From Acuticoccus sp. I52.16.1 (GTDB taxonomy: Bacteria > Pseudomonadota > Alphaproteobacteria > Rhizobiales > Amorphaceae), in the NCBI RefSeq assembly GCF_022865125.1, contig NZ_CP094828.1, forward strand, positions 2,535,219 to 2,599,218: DNA of 64,000 bases, read 5' to 3'. Within the stretch, counting starts at the first letter, position 1. Each line of letters begins with the position of its first letter. This document shows positions 8,078-19,384 of this stretch, piece by piece. The position numbers were made by a program, and so were the translations under genes. The notes under the pieces were generated by a model. The model did not search any database. It worked only from the letters and a program-made list of their open reading frames with translations, and had not been told where the DNA came from.

Positions 8078-9454
8078 TTGGAACAACTTTCGAGCCTCAT
8101 CAGTTTCGCCATCAGTCCGCTCGGCATCGCCTTTGCGGGGCTCGGTGGCCTCGTGCTCATGCAGGCTCGCGCCAATCCTCTCTTGCCGTGGCTTGCTCTT
8201 GGGAGTCTCGTCTTCGCTGCCTCGCTTAGCCGCTTTGTCAATGAGTGGTACCCAAACCCACCTTCCTTCTTTGGCCCGATCGACATGCTGGTTGGCAACG
8301 GGCGACCGCTGACGATCATCCTCCTCGCAATCATGGTGCTGATGCCTGTGCGCTATTTGCGCGCACCGGCTGGTCTTCCCCCCTTTGCCTTCGCCCTTCT
8401 CACCGCCCACCTCGTCATCGCCCTCAAGACATTTTCCGGCGGCTCGATAAGCTTTGCGCTCCTGTCGGCGGTGACAACGGGGCTCATTTTCTTCATCTTC
8501 TCTCAGGTCGGACCGCGCTGGATCGGGCAAGACGGCGATATCGACCGGGCGATCGTCGCCGTTGCTGCCGCGATCACCGCCTTCACAGCACTGAACGCGG
8601 TGCAGTATGTACTGGGACCGCAGGCGCTCGCTGTAGCGAACGGCCGTTTCAACGGCACCACCGGCAACCCACAGCACGCAGCGGCCTTCCTCGGGGCGGG
8701 CATTCCGGCGCTCGTCTATGTGGCGCTCACGCGCGGCTTCATTTGGAAGCTGGCGGCGCTCGGCACCGCCGCCGTCGCCGCCTATTTCCTGATGTGGACG
8801 GGTTCGCGCACAGGCCTTCTGATCGGCGCCGCGGCAACGATGCTGCTCCTGCGTCGCTCCGGCGCGGTCGCGATCGGCACCGGGGCTCTCGCCACTATCG
8901 CGGGCCTTTATGTCATTCTCACCACGCCACCAGGCGATTTTGCGCTCGATCGCCTCGTCTCGACCGAGAACACCCGGGGCGGTGTCTGGGCCGCATTGTG
9001 GCAATCCTTTCAAAACAATCCCCTGACCGGGATGAGCTTGACTGGCGACAGGCTCGGCTTTGGCGAGAGCAGTTGGCTTGCCATGGCGGCGACCACGGGG
9101 CTCCTCGGCTTGCTCCCGCTCCTTGCCAGCGGGGCCATGCTGCTCAAGATCGCGACCCAGCTGCTGCTTGGATCGGCGCCCACCCGCCGCGCCCAACTGC
9201 AGGGGGATTTCGCGGGGGGCGTCGTCGTCTCCCTTATCATAGGCAGCATCTTTGAGGCCTTCCTTCTCTCGGCCATGTCTGCCGCCACGATGCTCCTTCT
9301 CCTCGTCGGCATCATCGGCGTCAGGCGGCTCGACATAAACGCACGCACCAAATGCAGTGCGCGCCGGCCAGGGGCGCAGCCGCTTCCTGGAACGGCGCAG
9401 AGGAAGCGGCTATACCCGCCGCCGCGCCCGCTCGCACCACGGCCGCGCCCATGA
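8078..9454 (+). CDS. O-antigen ligase/Wzy-like polymerase membrane protein
   Basis: 458 residues with about ten hydrophobic segments, starting from TTG at 8078 (no ATG fits; the gap to the previous stop is 9 bases). In the middle a long loop carries FNGTTGNPQHAAAFLGAGIP, the Wzy_C/O-antigen-ligase signature (G-x-x-GNP-x-x-A), followed by MWTGSRTGLLIG. A glycine/serine-rich periplasmic loop follows. Such proteins either polymerise repeat units or ligate them to lipid A core; the operon position among GTs suggests the polymerase. The last 30 residues are arginine/proline-rich and lie in the region just before the next start, so they are poorly conserved. Confidence 0.8.
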   Translation: MEQLSSLISFAISPLGIAFAGLGGLVLMQARANPLLPWLALGSLVFAASLSRFVNEWYPNPPSFFGPIDMLVGNGRPLTIILLAIMVLMPVRYLRAPAGLPPFAFALLTAHLVIALKTFSGGSISFALLSAVTTGLIFFIFSQVGPRWIGQDGDIDRAIVAVAAAITAFTALNAVQYVLGPQALAVANGRFNGTTGNPQHAAAFLGAGIPALVYVALTRGFIWKLAALGTAAVAAYFLMWTGSRTGLLIGAAATMLLLRRSGAVAIGTGALATIAGLYVILTTPPGDFALDRLVSTENTRGGVWAALWQSFQNNPLTGMSLTGDRLGFGESSWLAMAATTGLLGLLPLLASGAMLLKIATQLLLGSAPTRRAQLQGDFAGGVVVSLIIGSIFEAFLLSAMSAATMLLLLVGIIGVRRLDINARTKCSARRPGAQPLPGTAQRKRLYPPPRPLAPRPRP

Positions 9455-10542
9455 CCCTCTTCGTCGCCGACGGCATCGGCTCGCCCCGGTCGGGAGTGGC
9501 CACCGTGGTGCGCGAGCTCTCAACCGCCCTCGTTGGAGGCGGGGCCCCTGTGTCCATTCTCACGCGCGAGCGGGATGCTGTGCCCACGCTTGCGGGCGTC
9601 GAGGTTGCGACGGTGCGCTCCATCCCCGCTTTCGCCCGCGCAGTCTATGGCAGCCACGGTGTTCGGGTCGTCGCCGTGCACGGTTTCTGGGCCCCCTCCC
9701 TCGTCGCCGCCTCCGCCGCCGCTCTTGCCGCGCGTCGGCCTCTTCTCCTCAGCCCGCATGGCATGTTCTCTTCCTACTCCTTCGCCATGCGTGGCAGGCG
9801 CAAGCGCCTCCTCCTCGCCCTCGGGGGGCGCCACATCCTCCGCCGCACCACGGCTTTCCACGCCACCTGCGAAGCCGAGGCGAAGGAAATCCGAGCCCTC
9901 GGCCTGACCCAGCCGATCCACATCGTCCCAAACGGGGTCCACCTTCCCCCGTTACCCCTCCCGCCAAAATCGGTGCATGGACTTCGTACGCTCCTCTTCA
10001 TGAGCCGTATCCATCCCAAAAAGGGCCTTTTCCTTCTCCTCGACGCCTTCGCTCCGCTTGCAGCAGCGCGGAAAGAATGGCGCCTCGTCATCGCCGGTCC
10101 CGACGAGAACGGCCATGCTGCAGAGGTCGCCGCGCGCGCCTCGCAGCTCGGCCTTGCCATCACCTTTCCAGGCCTGTTGGAAGGCGAGGCGAAGGCCCGC
10201 GCCCTTGCCGAGGCCGATCTCTTCGTCCTGCCCACCCACAACGAGAATTTCGGCCTCGTCATCGCCGAGGCTCTGGCCGCCGGCACTCCCGTCCTGACCA
10301 CCACCGGAACGCCCTGGCAGAGCCTTTCCCAATGTGGGGCGGGTTGGTGGGTACCGCGCGAGCGGGAGGCCCTTGCCGCGGCGCTGGAAGAGGCAACCGC
10401 GCTGCCGCCCGAGACGCTCGCCGCCATGGGGGCACGCGGCCGCCGCCTCGTCGCCGAGAACTTCTCCTGGGACAGCGTCGCGGCTCACTACGCCGCCGCG
10501 CTGGAGGCGACGGTGCGGGCCGCCGCCGGGCGGGAGCATTGA
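9451..10542 (+). CDS. Family 4 glycosyltransferase
   Basis: 363 residues. The start at 9451 (MTLFVADGIGSPRSGVATVV) forms an ATGA overlap with the previous stop and begins exactly at the first conserved strand; a longer reading from 9352 would add a low-complexity tail. HGMFSSYS near residue 110 is the acceptor-loop histidine region, RTLLFMSRIHPKKGLFLLLDA opens the donor domain and PTHNENFGLVIAEALAAGTP is the E-x7-E motif. It probably transfers one hexose or deoxyhexose within the repeat unit. Confidence 0.9.
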   Translation: MTLFVADGIGSPRSGVATVVRELSTALVGGGAPVSILTRERDAVPTLAGVEVATVRSIPAFARAVYGSHGVRVVAVHGFWAPSLVAASAAALAARRPLLLSPHGMFSSYSFAMRGRRKRLLLALGGRHILRRTTAFHATCEAEAKEIRALGLTQPIHIVPNGVHLPPLPLPPKSVHGLRTLLFMSRIHPKKGLFLLLDAFAPLAAARKEWRLVIAGPDENGHAAEVAARASQLGLAITFPGLLEGEAKARALAEADLFVLPTHNENFGLVIAEALAAGTPVLTTTGTPWQSLSQCGAGWWVPREREALAAALEEATALPPETLAAMGARGRRLVAENFSWDSVAAHYAAALEATVRAAAGREH

Positions 10543-10544
10543 GG

Positions 10545-11489
10545 ATGGACGCTCCCTTCGTCTCCCTCGTCATCGCAAATCACAACTATGCCCACTACCT
10601 GCCGGAAGCGATCGACAGCGCCCTTGCCGCCGGACCTCTCGTCGAGATCATCGTCGTCGATGACGGCTCGCACGATACCTCCCGCGCCGTCATCGCCCGC
10701 TATAGAGATGCGATCCGTCCCGTCTTCCAGGACAACAAGGGGGCCTGTGCGGCGCGCAATGCGGGGCTCGCCATCGCACGCGCCCCTTATGTCAAATTCC
10801 TCGACGCCGACGACTGGCTTGCCGAAGGAGCCATCGCCCGTCAGCTCCGGGAGGCGCAGGCGCTCGGCGCGGCAAAGGCATGCGTCTTCGGGGATGCGAT
10901 CTGGGCGGCTGAGGACGGCACCCCGCTCGCCGGTCTTGCCCCTATGGCGCCTGCCTCGATGGTGTTCGACCTGCCGGCCATCGTTGCCGGCCCTCCGCTG
11001 ACCAGCGCCCCACTCCACCGCACCACAGACGTTCGTGAGGTCGGCGGGTTCGATCCGCTCGTGCGCCGTGGCCAGGAGCACGATCTGCACGTACGTCTGG
11101 CGCTGTCAGGCGTCGTCTTTCACTATCGGCCAGGGCCTTCCTATTACTACCGCCAGCACGGCGGCACGGGGCGCATCAGCTCCGCATCGGGTGTCGTGGG
11201 GGACAGTGTCCTTGCCGCATCGCTGCGTCATGTGGCCGAGGCGCGGGCGGCGGGACTGATGACACCGGCGCTCAGTGAAGCCTTCGCCCATCGCCTGTGG
11301 CGCCAGGGGCGTGAGACGCTGCAGCGCGGTGCACCCGAAACCGCCCGCCGCTTCTTCCACGAAGCGCGTCTCCTGTGCCCGCACGCTCCCGCTCCAGGCC
11401 CACTCGCCTATCGCACACTCGTGCGCTTTCTCGGCCCCCTCGCCGCCGAGCGCATCAGCGCCGCCCGCGTCCGCCTGGGCGGGGCCTGA
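10545..11489 (+). CDS. Family 2 glycosyltransferase
   Basis: 314 residues, start ATG 10545 two bases after the previous stop. VSLVIANHNYAHYLPEAIDS opens the GT-A fold, VDDGSHDTS (about 40) and VKFLDADDWL (about 90) are the nucleotide and DXD metal sites, and QEHDLHVRLA near 170 supplies the ED-type catalytic base region. A C-terminal helical tail follows. It is the last gene of the plus-strand operon; the IS21 element starts 92 bases later. Confidence 0.88.
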   Translation: MDAPFVSLVIANHNYAHYLPEAIDSALAAGPLVEIIVVDDGSHDTSRAVIARYRDAIRPVFQDNKGACAARNAGLAIARAPYVKFLDADDWLAEGAIARQLREAQALGAAKACVFGDAIWAAEDGTPLAGLAPMAPASMVFDLPAIVAGPPLTSAPLHRTTDVREVGGFDPLVRRGQEHDLHVRLALSGVVFHYRPGPSYYYRQHGGTGRISSASGVVGDSVLAASLRHVAEARAAGLMTPALSEAFAHRLWRQGRETLQRGAPETARRFFHEARLLCPHAPAPGPLAYRTLVRFLGPLAAERISAARVRLGGA

Positions 11490-11639
11490 CGGCAACTGGT
11501 GCTTCTCGCTCGCCTCATTAAGGCCAAGTGGCCTCGAGGCCCACCGCGACGATGGATGCTGGCCGACCCCAGTGGTGACGTTGTTACCGCCGCTGGAAAA
11601 CTGACCCGGTCGCCGACTGAAAGCTGACCCACCCGATAG

Positions 11640-13483
<1,844 letters not shown>

Positions 13484-13668
13484 ACACGAGGGTGGGTCAG
13501 ATTACGATCGGCGCGACCGCCGAAAGTGGGTCAGATTTGGATCGGCGTTGACAACCTCCTGCCGAAGTGGGACTGCTCTGCTGGATGGGCCTCAGTTTCT
13601 CGCGGGTCCTGACAGCCTGTGGTGCGGCTCTTTCACGCTGCGCCTCTTACACCCGCATGAGCCTGCCA

Positions 13669-13701
13669 CACCCGTGGAGAGTCGCGGTCACGGGTGTTTT
13701 T
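13669..13701 (+). terminator. Rho-independent terminator, plus strand
   Basis: CACCCGTG (13669-13676) pairs with CACGGGTG (13689-13696) across a 12-base loop and is followed by TTTTT. It points the right way to end the plus-strand glycosyltransferase operon that stops at 11489, from which it is now separated by the IS21. It sits 4 bases past the end of the convergent gene at 13705. Confidence 0.75.
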
Positions 13702-13704
13702 CCT

Positions 13705-14892
13705 TCATCCGCAATGGCCTGCGGGGTCACAGCAAGCCATATCCGCGAGCGCCGGGAGGGCCGTGCGGACGTACGGCGCAATGGTCTGCGCGGCCAGCGC
13801 ATGCCCGTCAGGTGCGAAATGCCATCGGTCGAAGAAGAGCGTATCCGTCTGTGAGAGCATCGGGCGCATGATCTCATCGAGCGGCACGATGGTTGCCCCG
13901 GCAGCCTCGGCCCCTTCCCGCATGTATGTTTGCACACTGCGAATACGTTCGGCGACCGAGCGGTTGGACAGATAGACGGGCTGGTCTTCGCGTGCCGGAA
14001 ACAGCGAAAACCAGCGTGCAGCCACCCCCGGAAGCTCGTTCTCGTCGAAGGCCACCGGCTGCACGAGGAAGAAGACGTGGGGAGAGACCGTCAGAGCGGT
14101 CCGCACGATTGCCTCGGTGCGCGCTCTCACACGCTTCCCTTCCTCAGGCGTCAGGGCATTTGGCCTATCTACGAAATCGATGATGCCGGAGGCCCGCAGC
14201 TCTCGGTTTTCAGGGGTTTCGGACGGCGGATGCCGGAAGCCCGGCGGCGATGGTCGGCGCAGGTTCCGAGTAAGCTCCAGGAGGCGGTGGAGGAAAGTTA
14301 AACGCTCCTCCGCCTCGTGCAGTTCGCGTCGTATCGCGCGGACAAAAAGCACCGGGGCAGCAAACGGCGCTTTGCCAAAATCGTAGGCCGACCAATGGTG
14401 AAACGGATTGCCGGGCGGCATCCGCTCACCGGGAAACATCCAGCTCATGATGGTGAGGACATCGTAGTGTCGCCCCCGGGCGGCAAGGTCCTTCAGAAGG
14501 CCGGCGATATCATTGGGGCCGGCTCCATCGCGCGCAAAATTGTCCACATGGACTGCACCACACAACTGCGCTTTCAGAAGCTCCGGCCAGCTCTGCGCCT
14601 GTGTTATTCGCGGAGCCGCTGTCGTGCTAGTTCCGAACGTGGCGATCAAGAGACCGGGGCGACGCAGCGAGCCACGGGCTCCAACCTCACTGACACGCCA
14701 CTCCACCATCACCCCTTCAAGACCGCGCGTCGTGGTCGTTGCGAAGGGTTGATGCACGGTCTTCGCGACGATGTGCGGCGCGACCCTTGCCACCGCCTCA
14801 ATACACAGAATGGAGATAATCGCGCCCAGGACACAGCGATGAAGCTTAAGCTTTACAAGAGTCGACCAGACCGGTGAGATGTGAAATCCCAT
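13705..14892 (-). CDS. SGNH-fold hydrolase/acyltransferase-like membrane-anchored protein (paralogue 2)
   Basis: 395 residues. One hydrophobic segment near residues 20-35 (CVLGAIISILCIEAVARV) anchors it; the rest should be periplasmic. Block I is LIATFGTSTTAA near residue 85, with the GTS replacing GDS, and block V is FFDRWHFAPDGH near 360 giving the D-x-x-H pair. The VHVDNFARDGAGPNDI segment resembles the Asn block. Such proteins (compare AlgX/AlgJ, PatB, DltD) act with MBOAT partners to O-acetylate extracellular glycans. It is clearly similar over its whole length to the gene at 19385, which directly follows the MBOAT gene. Last gene of the right minus-strand block. Confidence 0.72.
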   Translation of the reverse strand: MGFHISPVWSTLVKLKLHRCVLGAIISILCIEAVARVAPHIVAKTVHQPFATTTTRGLEGVMVEWRVSEVGARGSLRRPGLLIATFGTSTTAAPRITQAQSWPELLKAQLCGAVHVDNFARDGAGPNDIAGLLKDLAARGRHYDVLTIMSWMFPGERMPPGNPFHHWSAYDFGKAPFAAPVLFVRAIRRELHEAEERLTFLHRLLELTRNLRRPSPPGFRHPPSETPENRELRASGIIDFVDRPNALTPEEGKRVRARTEAIVRTALTVSPHVFFLVQPVAFDENELPGVAARWFSLFPAREDQPVYLSNRSVAERIRSVQTYMREGAEAAGATIVPLDEIMRPMLSQTDTLFFDRWHFAPDGHALAAQTIAPYVRTALPALADMACCDPAGHCG

Positions 14893-14962
14893 CAGGCGGA
14901 CCCGTCAGGACCGACACAGCGAAAGCGTGAGCGAACCTTTGCTGCATGCCAGCGGCAACAGA

Positions 14963-16510
14963 TCAGCCACCATCGCCCACTCCCGGCAAATCGCACAGCG
15001 AAGTGGGAAGGGCTCGCGTGGTTCGCGCCATTGCGATCCTCTCGAGGCACTCCTCCCGCAACATGAAATCCTTGTTCTCGAGGTTCGAGCCGAGCGACGC
15101 GTTGCGGGCGGATCTGTCGAGCGATTGTACGCTCGACCCACCGGTGAGCAGCATGAGGAAGACGATCGCGGTCAGTCTTTGCGGCCCGGTCGCGCGACAA
15201 AGCCAGAACGCGAGCGCCCGCAGCCCAAGGGCGGAGGCGACGAACAGGGCAGGCCAGAACTCACACGCATAACGATAGGCCACTGTCCCATAACTGAGGA
15301 TCATGACGGCCGACACAAGAGTGCCGACGAGAACGGCAATACAGGCGAGGGGGGAAACACCCATGTCGTCAAGGCGCGACGGGCGTCTGACACATGCGAC
15401 CGCCGCCCCGACGAACACAGCCGACATGGCGAACCATAGCGCCCACTGATCGATCAGAACCGGCTGCGTTTCCTTGCGGATGTAACCAAGCTGCAATGCG
15501 CGTTCCAAGCGTGGCGTCAGCGGGTTTGCACCGACAAGGTAGAAGGCACTGTTGGAGGCGATGCGCTTCAAATTGAACGTGCCGTTTTCCTCGAATGCAC
15601 GCATGCGGGCCGAACCGACATCTTCGTATCCGAGGAACACGTTGCCTTTAGTGGCCACATCGTTTGCCAGCGACCGCAGAACGAAGGCGCTCCCGTTGCG
15701 CTGCGTCGATAGCTCTAGATAAACGACTAGCGCAGCAGCGACGAGGAGGCCGGCGGCCACGATCGGCATGAACTGGCCCGGACGGAAGAATACCCGCAGC
15801 GTGCCCCCGGAGCGCCGGCCGAGCGCCAGCCAAAGAAGGAAGATGGAAAGGCACAGACCAACTGCCATGTGCGGTCGCACAAGGAACGCCAACGCTGCGA
15901 GAAGACCGAGGAACACGATGGCTGTCCCTCCGAGCGGGTGTCCGAACAACGCAGGCAACGCGATGAGGATGAAGAGCAGTGTCGCAAGGACACCAATCGC
16001 GATCGGCTCATAATAAAGCGGTGCGGCGGTCGAGAGCATGATGGCGGGCGAGCAAAGGAAACCTGCGACAAGCGAAAAGGCCGCAAGCGCGGATCGGCCC
16101 CGACCGGAGGTCACGAACGGACGTGCACTGCAATAAAGCACAACGGCCGCAACCGTACCGATCAGCGTGATCGTCACCCAGACGACCGCCCTAGCCACCG
16201 GCACGACCGTGAGATCCACAAAAGGTTCAAACACGGACCGCAAGATCGCAGGGAGTATGCCGTAGTACATCATTGCCGTTCCGTCGGGTCGGTACATCCC
16301 TTCATAGCCAATTGCCCGAAGAGGGACAGTAAGACTTCCCGATTTTATCGATTCGTAATAGTAATTGTACGCTAGAGAAAATATATCTCCAAACGCAAAA
16401 AAGTCGAAACTGCCTCTGGTCAGCCTATAAAGCAGGAAAACGGAGGCAGTAGACCCAAAAAAAACACTCACAATGCTTGCAATTCGCTCGCGCGCTGACG
16501 CACTTTTCAT
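14963..16510 (-). CDS. Polytopic membrane protein, possible lipid-linked sugar transferase
   Basis: About 515 residues from ATG 16510, 5 bases after the methyltransferase stop. Around ten or more hydrophobic helices with a large periplasmic loop between the first helix and the next (FGDIFSLAYNYYYESIKSG region near residue 45). The architecture (first-loop aspartates, YxPDGTAMMYYG) recalls GT-C family membrane glycosyltransferases, but no family signature is certain. Neighbouring DPM1-like GT2 and flippase-like genes fit a polyprenyl-phosphate-sugar route. I do not recognise it more precisely. Confidence 0.6.
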   Translation of the reverse strand: MKSASARERIASIVSVFFGSTASVFLLYRLTRGSFDFFAFGDIFSLAYNYYYESIKSGSLTVPLRAIGYEGMYRPDGTAMMYYGILPAILRSVFEPFVDLTVVPVARAVVWVTITLIGTVAAVVLYCSARPFVTSGRGRSALAAFSLVAGFLCSPAIMLSTAAPLYYEPIAIGVLATLLFILIALPALFGHPLGGTAIVFLGLLAALAFLVRPHMAVGLCLSIFLLWLALGRRSGGTLRVFFRPGQFMPIVAAGLLVAAALVVYLELSTQRNGSAFVLRSLANDVATKGNVFLGYEDVGSARMRAFEENGTFNLKRIASNSAFYLVGANPLTPRLERALQLGYIRKETQPVLIDQWALWFAMSAVFVGAAVACVRRPSRLDDMGVSPLACIAVLVGTLVSAVMILSYGTVAYRYACEFWPALFVASALGLRALAFWLCRATGPQRLTAIVFLMLLTGGSSVQSLDRSARNASLGSNLENKDFMLREECLERIAMARTTRALPTSLCDLPGVGDGG

Positions 16511-16515
16511 AAAAG

Positions 16516-17139
16516 TCACTCTGAGGCCTGTGGCGCGCTGCGCGATTTGGCGAGCACCATTGTCCACGGCAACGGCCTTGACACGGCGATGACCTCGAAG
16601 CGCCGCTCGAGAAAGGCGACGAAGCTCCGCGACGACCAGTGGTTGACATGGCCAGGCGTATTACCGAAATTTTCCACGTATTTCAGCCGGCTCATGTTCA
16701 GCGCGCGCCACAACGGCTCACGTGGCACGCTCGCGAGAAGATAAGGCTTCGCAAGTTCCACAAGGACATCAAGCGCCTCTTCCGGGTCGTCGATATGCTC
16801 GAGAACCTCGCAGCAAACGACGAGAGGCGCACTGTCCCGCGCCGCGGACAGCTGCTGGAGCGGCGCCACCTCGATGCGACCTTCGAGTTCGGGATGCCGC
16901 ACGAGGGCCTCCGCGATCGCCTCGCGCGCCACGTCGCTTCCGCGGACGGTGAAGCCGGTCTGCGCGAGGCGGGCAATGAGTTCACCCTCACCGCACCCGA
17001 CTTCGTACACCTCCCGCACTCCCGACCGTTCGGCCATGGTTTCAAAAGTACGCAGGAAGTTGGCGACCAAGCGCGCCGAGATCGGATTCTTCGAGTTGTA
17101 CTTGTCCTCGAAGTTGCCCGCGGGTTGCTCGACAATCAT
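16516..17139 (-). CDS. Class I SAM-dependent methyltransferase
   Basis: 207 residues from ATG 17139 (MIVEQPAGNFEDKYNSKNPI), with TGAGG upstream; a longer reading would start inside the upstream gene. Motif I is VYEVGCGEGELIARLAQTGF, followed by VRGSDVAREAIAEA (acidic loop) and LVVCCEVLEHIDDPEEALDVL, the post-III block of Methyltransf_11/23 proteins. HVNHWSSRSFVAFLERRF is typical of small methyltransferases next to DPM1-like glycosyltransferases. Substrate unknown. Confidence 0.83.
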   Translation of the reverse strand: MIVEQPAGNFEDKYNSKNPISARLVANFLRTFETMAERSGVREVYEVGCGEGELIARLAQTGFTVRGSDVAREAIAEALVRHPELEGRIEVAPLQQLSAARDSAPLVVCCEVLEHIDDPEEALDVLVELAKPYLLASVPREPLWRALNMSRLKYVENFGNTPGHVNHWSSRSFVAFLERRFEVIAVSRPLPWTMVLAKSRSAPQASE

Positions 17140-17149
17140 TGACTTAACC

Positions 17150-18115
17150 TCAGGAAGACATGGTGCTGGAGGCAGGCGGGCCAACAAAGCGGCCGAGCAT
17201 GATGGTGGACAGGAAAAAGAGGAGATCACCAAGCGTCGTTGCAATTCGCATTGCGAAAGCCGCCGCAAGGGCCTCATCCTCTCCAATCATCGGCGCAAGA
17301 AGCAATGACAGGACAGCCTCGCGTATACCGATCCCAGCCGATGCCCCGGGCGTTACCGAGCCGATCAACCATGCGACCGTGAACGCCGGGATGGCCTGAA
17401 GCGGCCGGGATGTGGCCTCGCCGGGAAGGCCAAGGAGGATCACCACGAAGAGGAGGAGCCCCGTCGCGATGAAGAAGACGGCATAGGCAAGAATAGCGAA
17501 AACAATGCCGCCCGGGCCACACGCCGGCAGCAAGCCCCGCATGTGGCGGGCCTGCGACAGCAACAACGCGCCGACGAGCGCCACCGCAACCACGGCGATA
17601 CCGGCGACGAGCTGACCTATCGACGACAGGGCCGCTTCTAGCGCCGTTGCGCTTCGGACAAGCACGACGCTCCCCAATGCAGCTGCGACGAGAACCAAAA
17701 GGCCCATCTCGTAGAACGAAGTCTTCGCCATGGCGGCTTGAGAGGCTCCAAGATCCCGCGCCAGAACCTGGCGCGCGACGTAGTGCATGATGTTTCCTGG
17801 AACGTACTTGAGGACGTTGGCTCGCGCATAGACCTTGGCGACTGCACGCAACCCTGGCCTGGCGCCAGTCTCCCGGGGATCCTGAAGAAGGCTGCGGAAG
17901 GCCGCCGCAAGGAGAAGGAGATTGGCCCCGTAGGCGAGGCCGGCCAGGGTGGCCATCGCCCAGAACGACCCCGCCCCCACCATGGCACTGACCATCCCCC
18001 AGCTGTCGCGGAGAGAGGCGGCGAGGAACAGGACGGCAATTGCGACCGCAACGATGCCGAAGAGGCGGCGCATAGAGCGCCAGCTGCTCCGCCCGTGCGA
18101 CGTCGCCGCGCTCAT
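17150..18115 (-). CDS. LPG-synthase-TM/UPF0104-type integral membrane protein
   Basis: About 321 residues with eight or so hydrophobic helices. YARANVLKYVPGNIMHYVARQVL (about residue 95) matches the conserved N-K-x-PG-x-x block of the lysylphosphatidylglycerol synthase transmembrane region, and SVTPGASAGIGIREAVLSLLL near 265 is the second hallmark (G-x-G-x-RE). Family members lacking the catalytic cytoplasmic domain are proposed lipid flippases and often sit beside DPM1-like GT2 genes, as here. ATG 18115 is chosen over TTG 18121. Confidence 0.8.
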   Translation of the reverse strand: MSAATSHGRSSWRSMRRLFGIVAVAIAVLFLAASLRDSWGMVSAMVGAGSFWAMATLAGLAYGANLLLLAAAFRSLLQDPRETGARPGLRAVAKVYARANVLKYVPGNIMHYVARQVLARDLGASQAAMAKTSFYEMGLLVLVAAALGSVVLVRSATALEAALSSIGQLVAGIAVVAVALVGALLLSQARHMRGLLPACGPGGIVFAILAYAVFFIATGLLLFVVILLGLPGEATSRPLQAIPAFTVAWLIGSVTPGASAGIGIREAVLSLLLAPMIGEDEALAAAFAMRIATTLGDLLFFLSTIMLGRFVGPPASSTMSS

Positions 18116-18124
18116 GCGCAATAC

Positions 18125-19156
18125 CTAGACGGCATGGCCGACGCTGGCCGCGCATCCGCTGTTGCAATCCTGACCATTGATGCGGACCCAGTCGGCGTTC
18201 GGGATGATCAGGTCACCCTGATGCGCTTCTGCCCTGCGCGCCTTCTCGAGTATGATTTCGGCAAGCTGCCGGTTGAAGTTCACAAGGTCCCCGATGACGC
18301 CCATAACGAGGACGAGGGTTCCGATCACGAGGAGCGCGCCGCCGACGGTCAAGGATTGAATGTGCCCGTCACCTTCGCCGAGGGCGTACAACATCAGGAA
18401 GCGCAGGATCGGCAGGAGCCCGATGAAGGAGATCAAGGCGCCCGTGAATACGAAAAACCGCAATGGCTGGTACATGGCATACATGCGCACCATCGTCGTC
18501 AATGATCGCTCGATAAACTTTGGAATGCTTTTGAATAGACGAGATTCACGCGTCTTAGGATTGGTTTTGACTGGGACGGATCCAACCGCCATATGTTTTT
18601 TCCCCGCCTGAATCAGCATCTCAATCGTATAACTGAACCCCGACACAATATTGAATTGCAGAGCAGCGTTTCGGTTGAACGCCCTGAAGCCACTTACGGC
18701 ATCAGGAACGTCGACATCGGATAGTCGCCGCACAACGCTCGATCCAAAGCGTTGAAGAACTCTCTTCATCGGCGAAAAATGGGCGATCAAGCCAGTCTGC
18801 CGATCGCCCACGATAACGTCAAAACGTCCATCTACGATCGGCTTGACGAGGTCGGGAATACTGGCGCCGCTATACTGATTGTCGCCGTCTGTATTGACTA
18901 TGATATCGGCGCCAAGACGAAGCGCTGCATCGATGCCAGTTCTGAACGACCGGGCTAGGCCACGATTCTTTTTATGCCGGATGATGTGATCGACCCCGTG
19001 CTCCCGCGCGACTGCAATGGTTGCATCCGCCGATCCATCGTCGATGATGAGGATCTCGACAGAGTCGACACCATCGATCGTCGTCGGCAGATCGCGCAGA
19101 GTTTCTAGGAGCGTCTGTCCTTCATTGTAACAGGGTATCTGGATGATGAGACGCAC
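18125..19156 (-). CDS. DPM1/ArnC-like family 2 glycosyltransferase with C-terminal membrane helices
   Basis: About 343 residues if started at GTG 19156, which puts the first strand LIIQIPCYNEGQTLLETL at the very N terminus; ATG 19192 is an alternative. IDDGSADATI and VNTDGDNQYSG (DXD) mark the GT2 active site, followed by VGDRQTGLIAHFSPMKRVL. Two hydrophobic helices at the C terminus (FFVFTGALISFIGLLPILRF and LTVGGALLVIGTLVLVMGVI) anchor it. Such enzymes make polyprenyl-phosphate sugars for periplasmic GT-C enzymes. Operonic with the flippase-like gene 10 bases downstream. Confidence 0.85.
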   Translation of the reverse strand: MRLIIQIPCYNEGQTLLETLRDLPTTIDGVDSVEILIIDDGSADATIAVAREHGVDHIIRHKKNRGLARSFRTGIDAALRLGADIIVNTDGDNQYSGASIPDLVKPIVDGRFDVIVGDRQTGLIAHFSPMKRVLQRFGSSVVRRLSDVDVPDAVSGFRAFNRNAALQFNIVSGFSYTIEMLIQAGKKHMAVGSVPVKTNPKTRESRLFKSIPKFIERSLTTMVRMYAMYQPLRFFVFTGALISFIGLLPILRFLMLYALGEGDGHIQSLTVGGALLVIGTLVLVMGVIGDLVNFNRQLAEIILEKARRAEAHQGDLIIPNADWVRINGQDCNSGCAASVGHAV

Positions 19157-19384
19157 AGCTTGTCCACGAATGCGTATAGACGTCGGCCACATGGATGCGA
19201 CTGCGGGAGCATGCAACGATGCGGCTGCGAGAGATGCAAGGTGTCGCCCGTTCGTATCGATAAGGCAAGAACAATCTGTTGAACGCATTGGCCGCCACGG
19301 GGAGTTTGCCGACCTCATGACGCCGTCGCGCTCAGCACCCCGGCACCTCCTCCATCGTCGTTTCGCGTCGCCACCAGGAGGTGC

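Noticed and set aside
7859-9196. 445-codon minus-strand frame opposite the Wzy-like gene
   Set aside because: Highly charged Glu/Arg/Gly-rich translation without motifs; the plus strand encodes ten membrane helices and the ligase signature.
9357-10544. Long N-terminal extension of the GT2 at 10545 in the frame overlapping the GT4 gene
   Set aside because: The extension is Arg/Pro-rich shadow sequence; the GT2 fold begins at ATG 10545 two bases after the GT4 stop.
16840-17000. Possible CRISPR-like or tandem repeat arrays anywhere in the window
   Set aside because: I scanned for regularly spaced direct repeats and found none; repeated CGCCG-type words are due to base composition.
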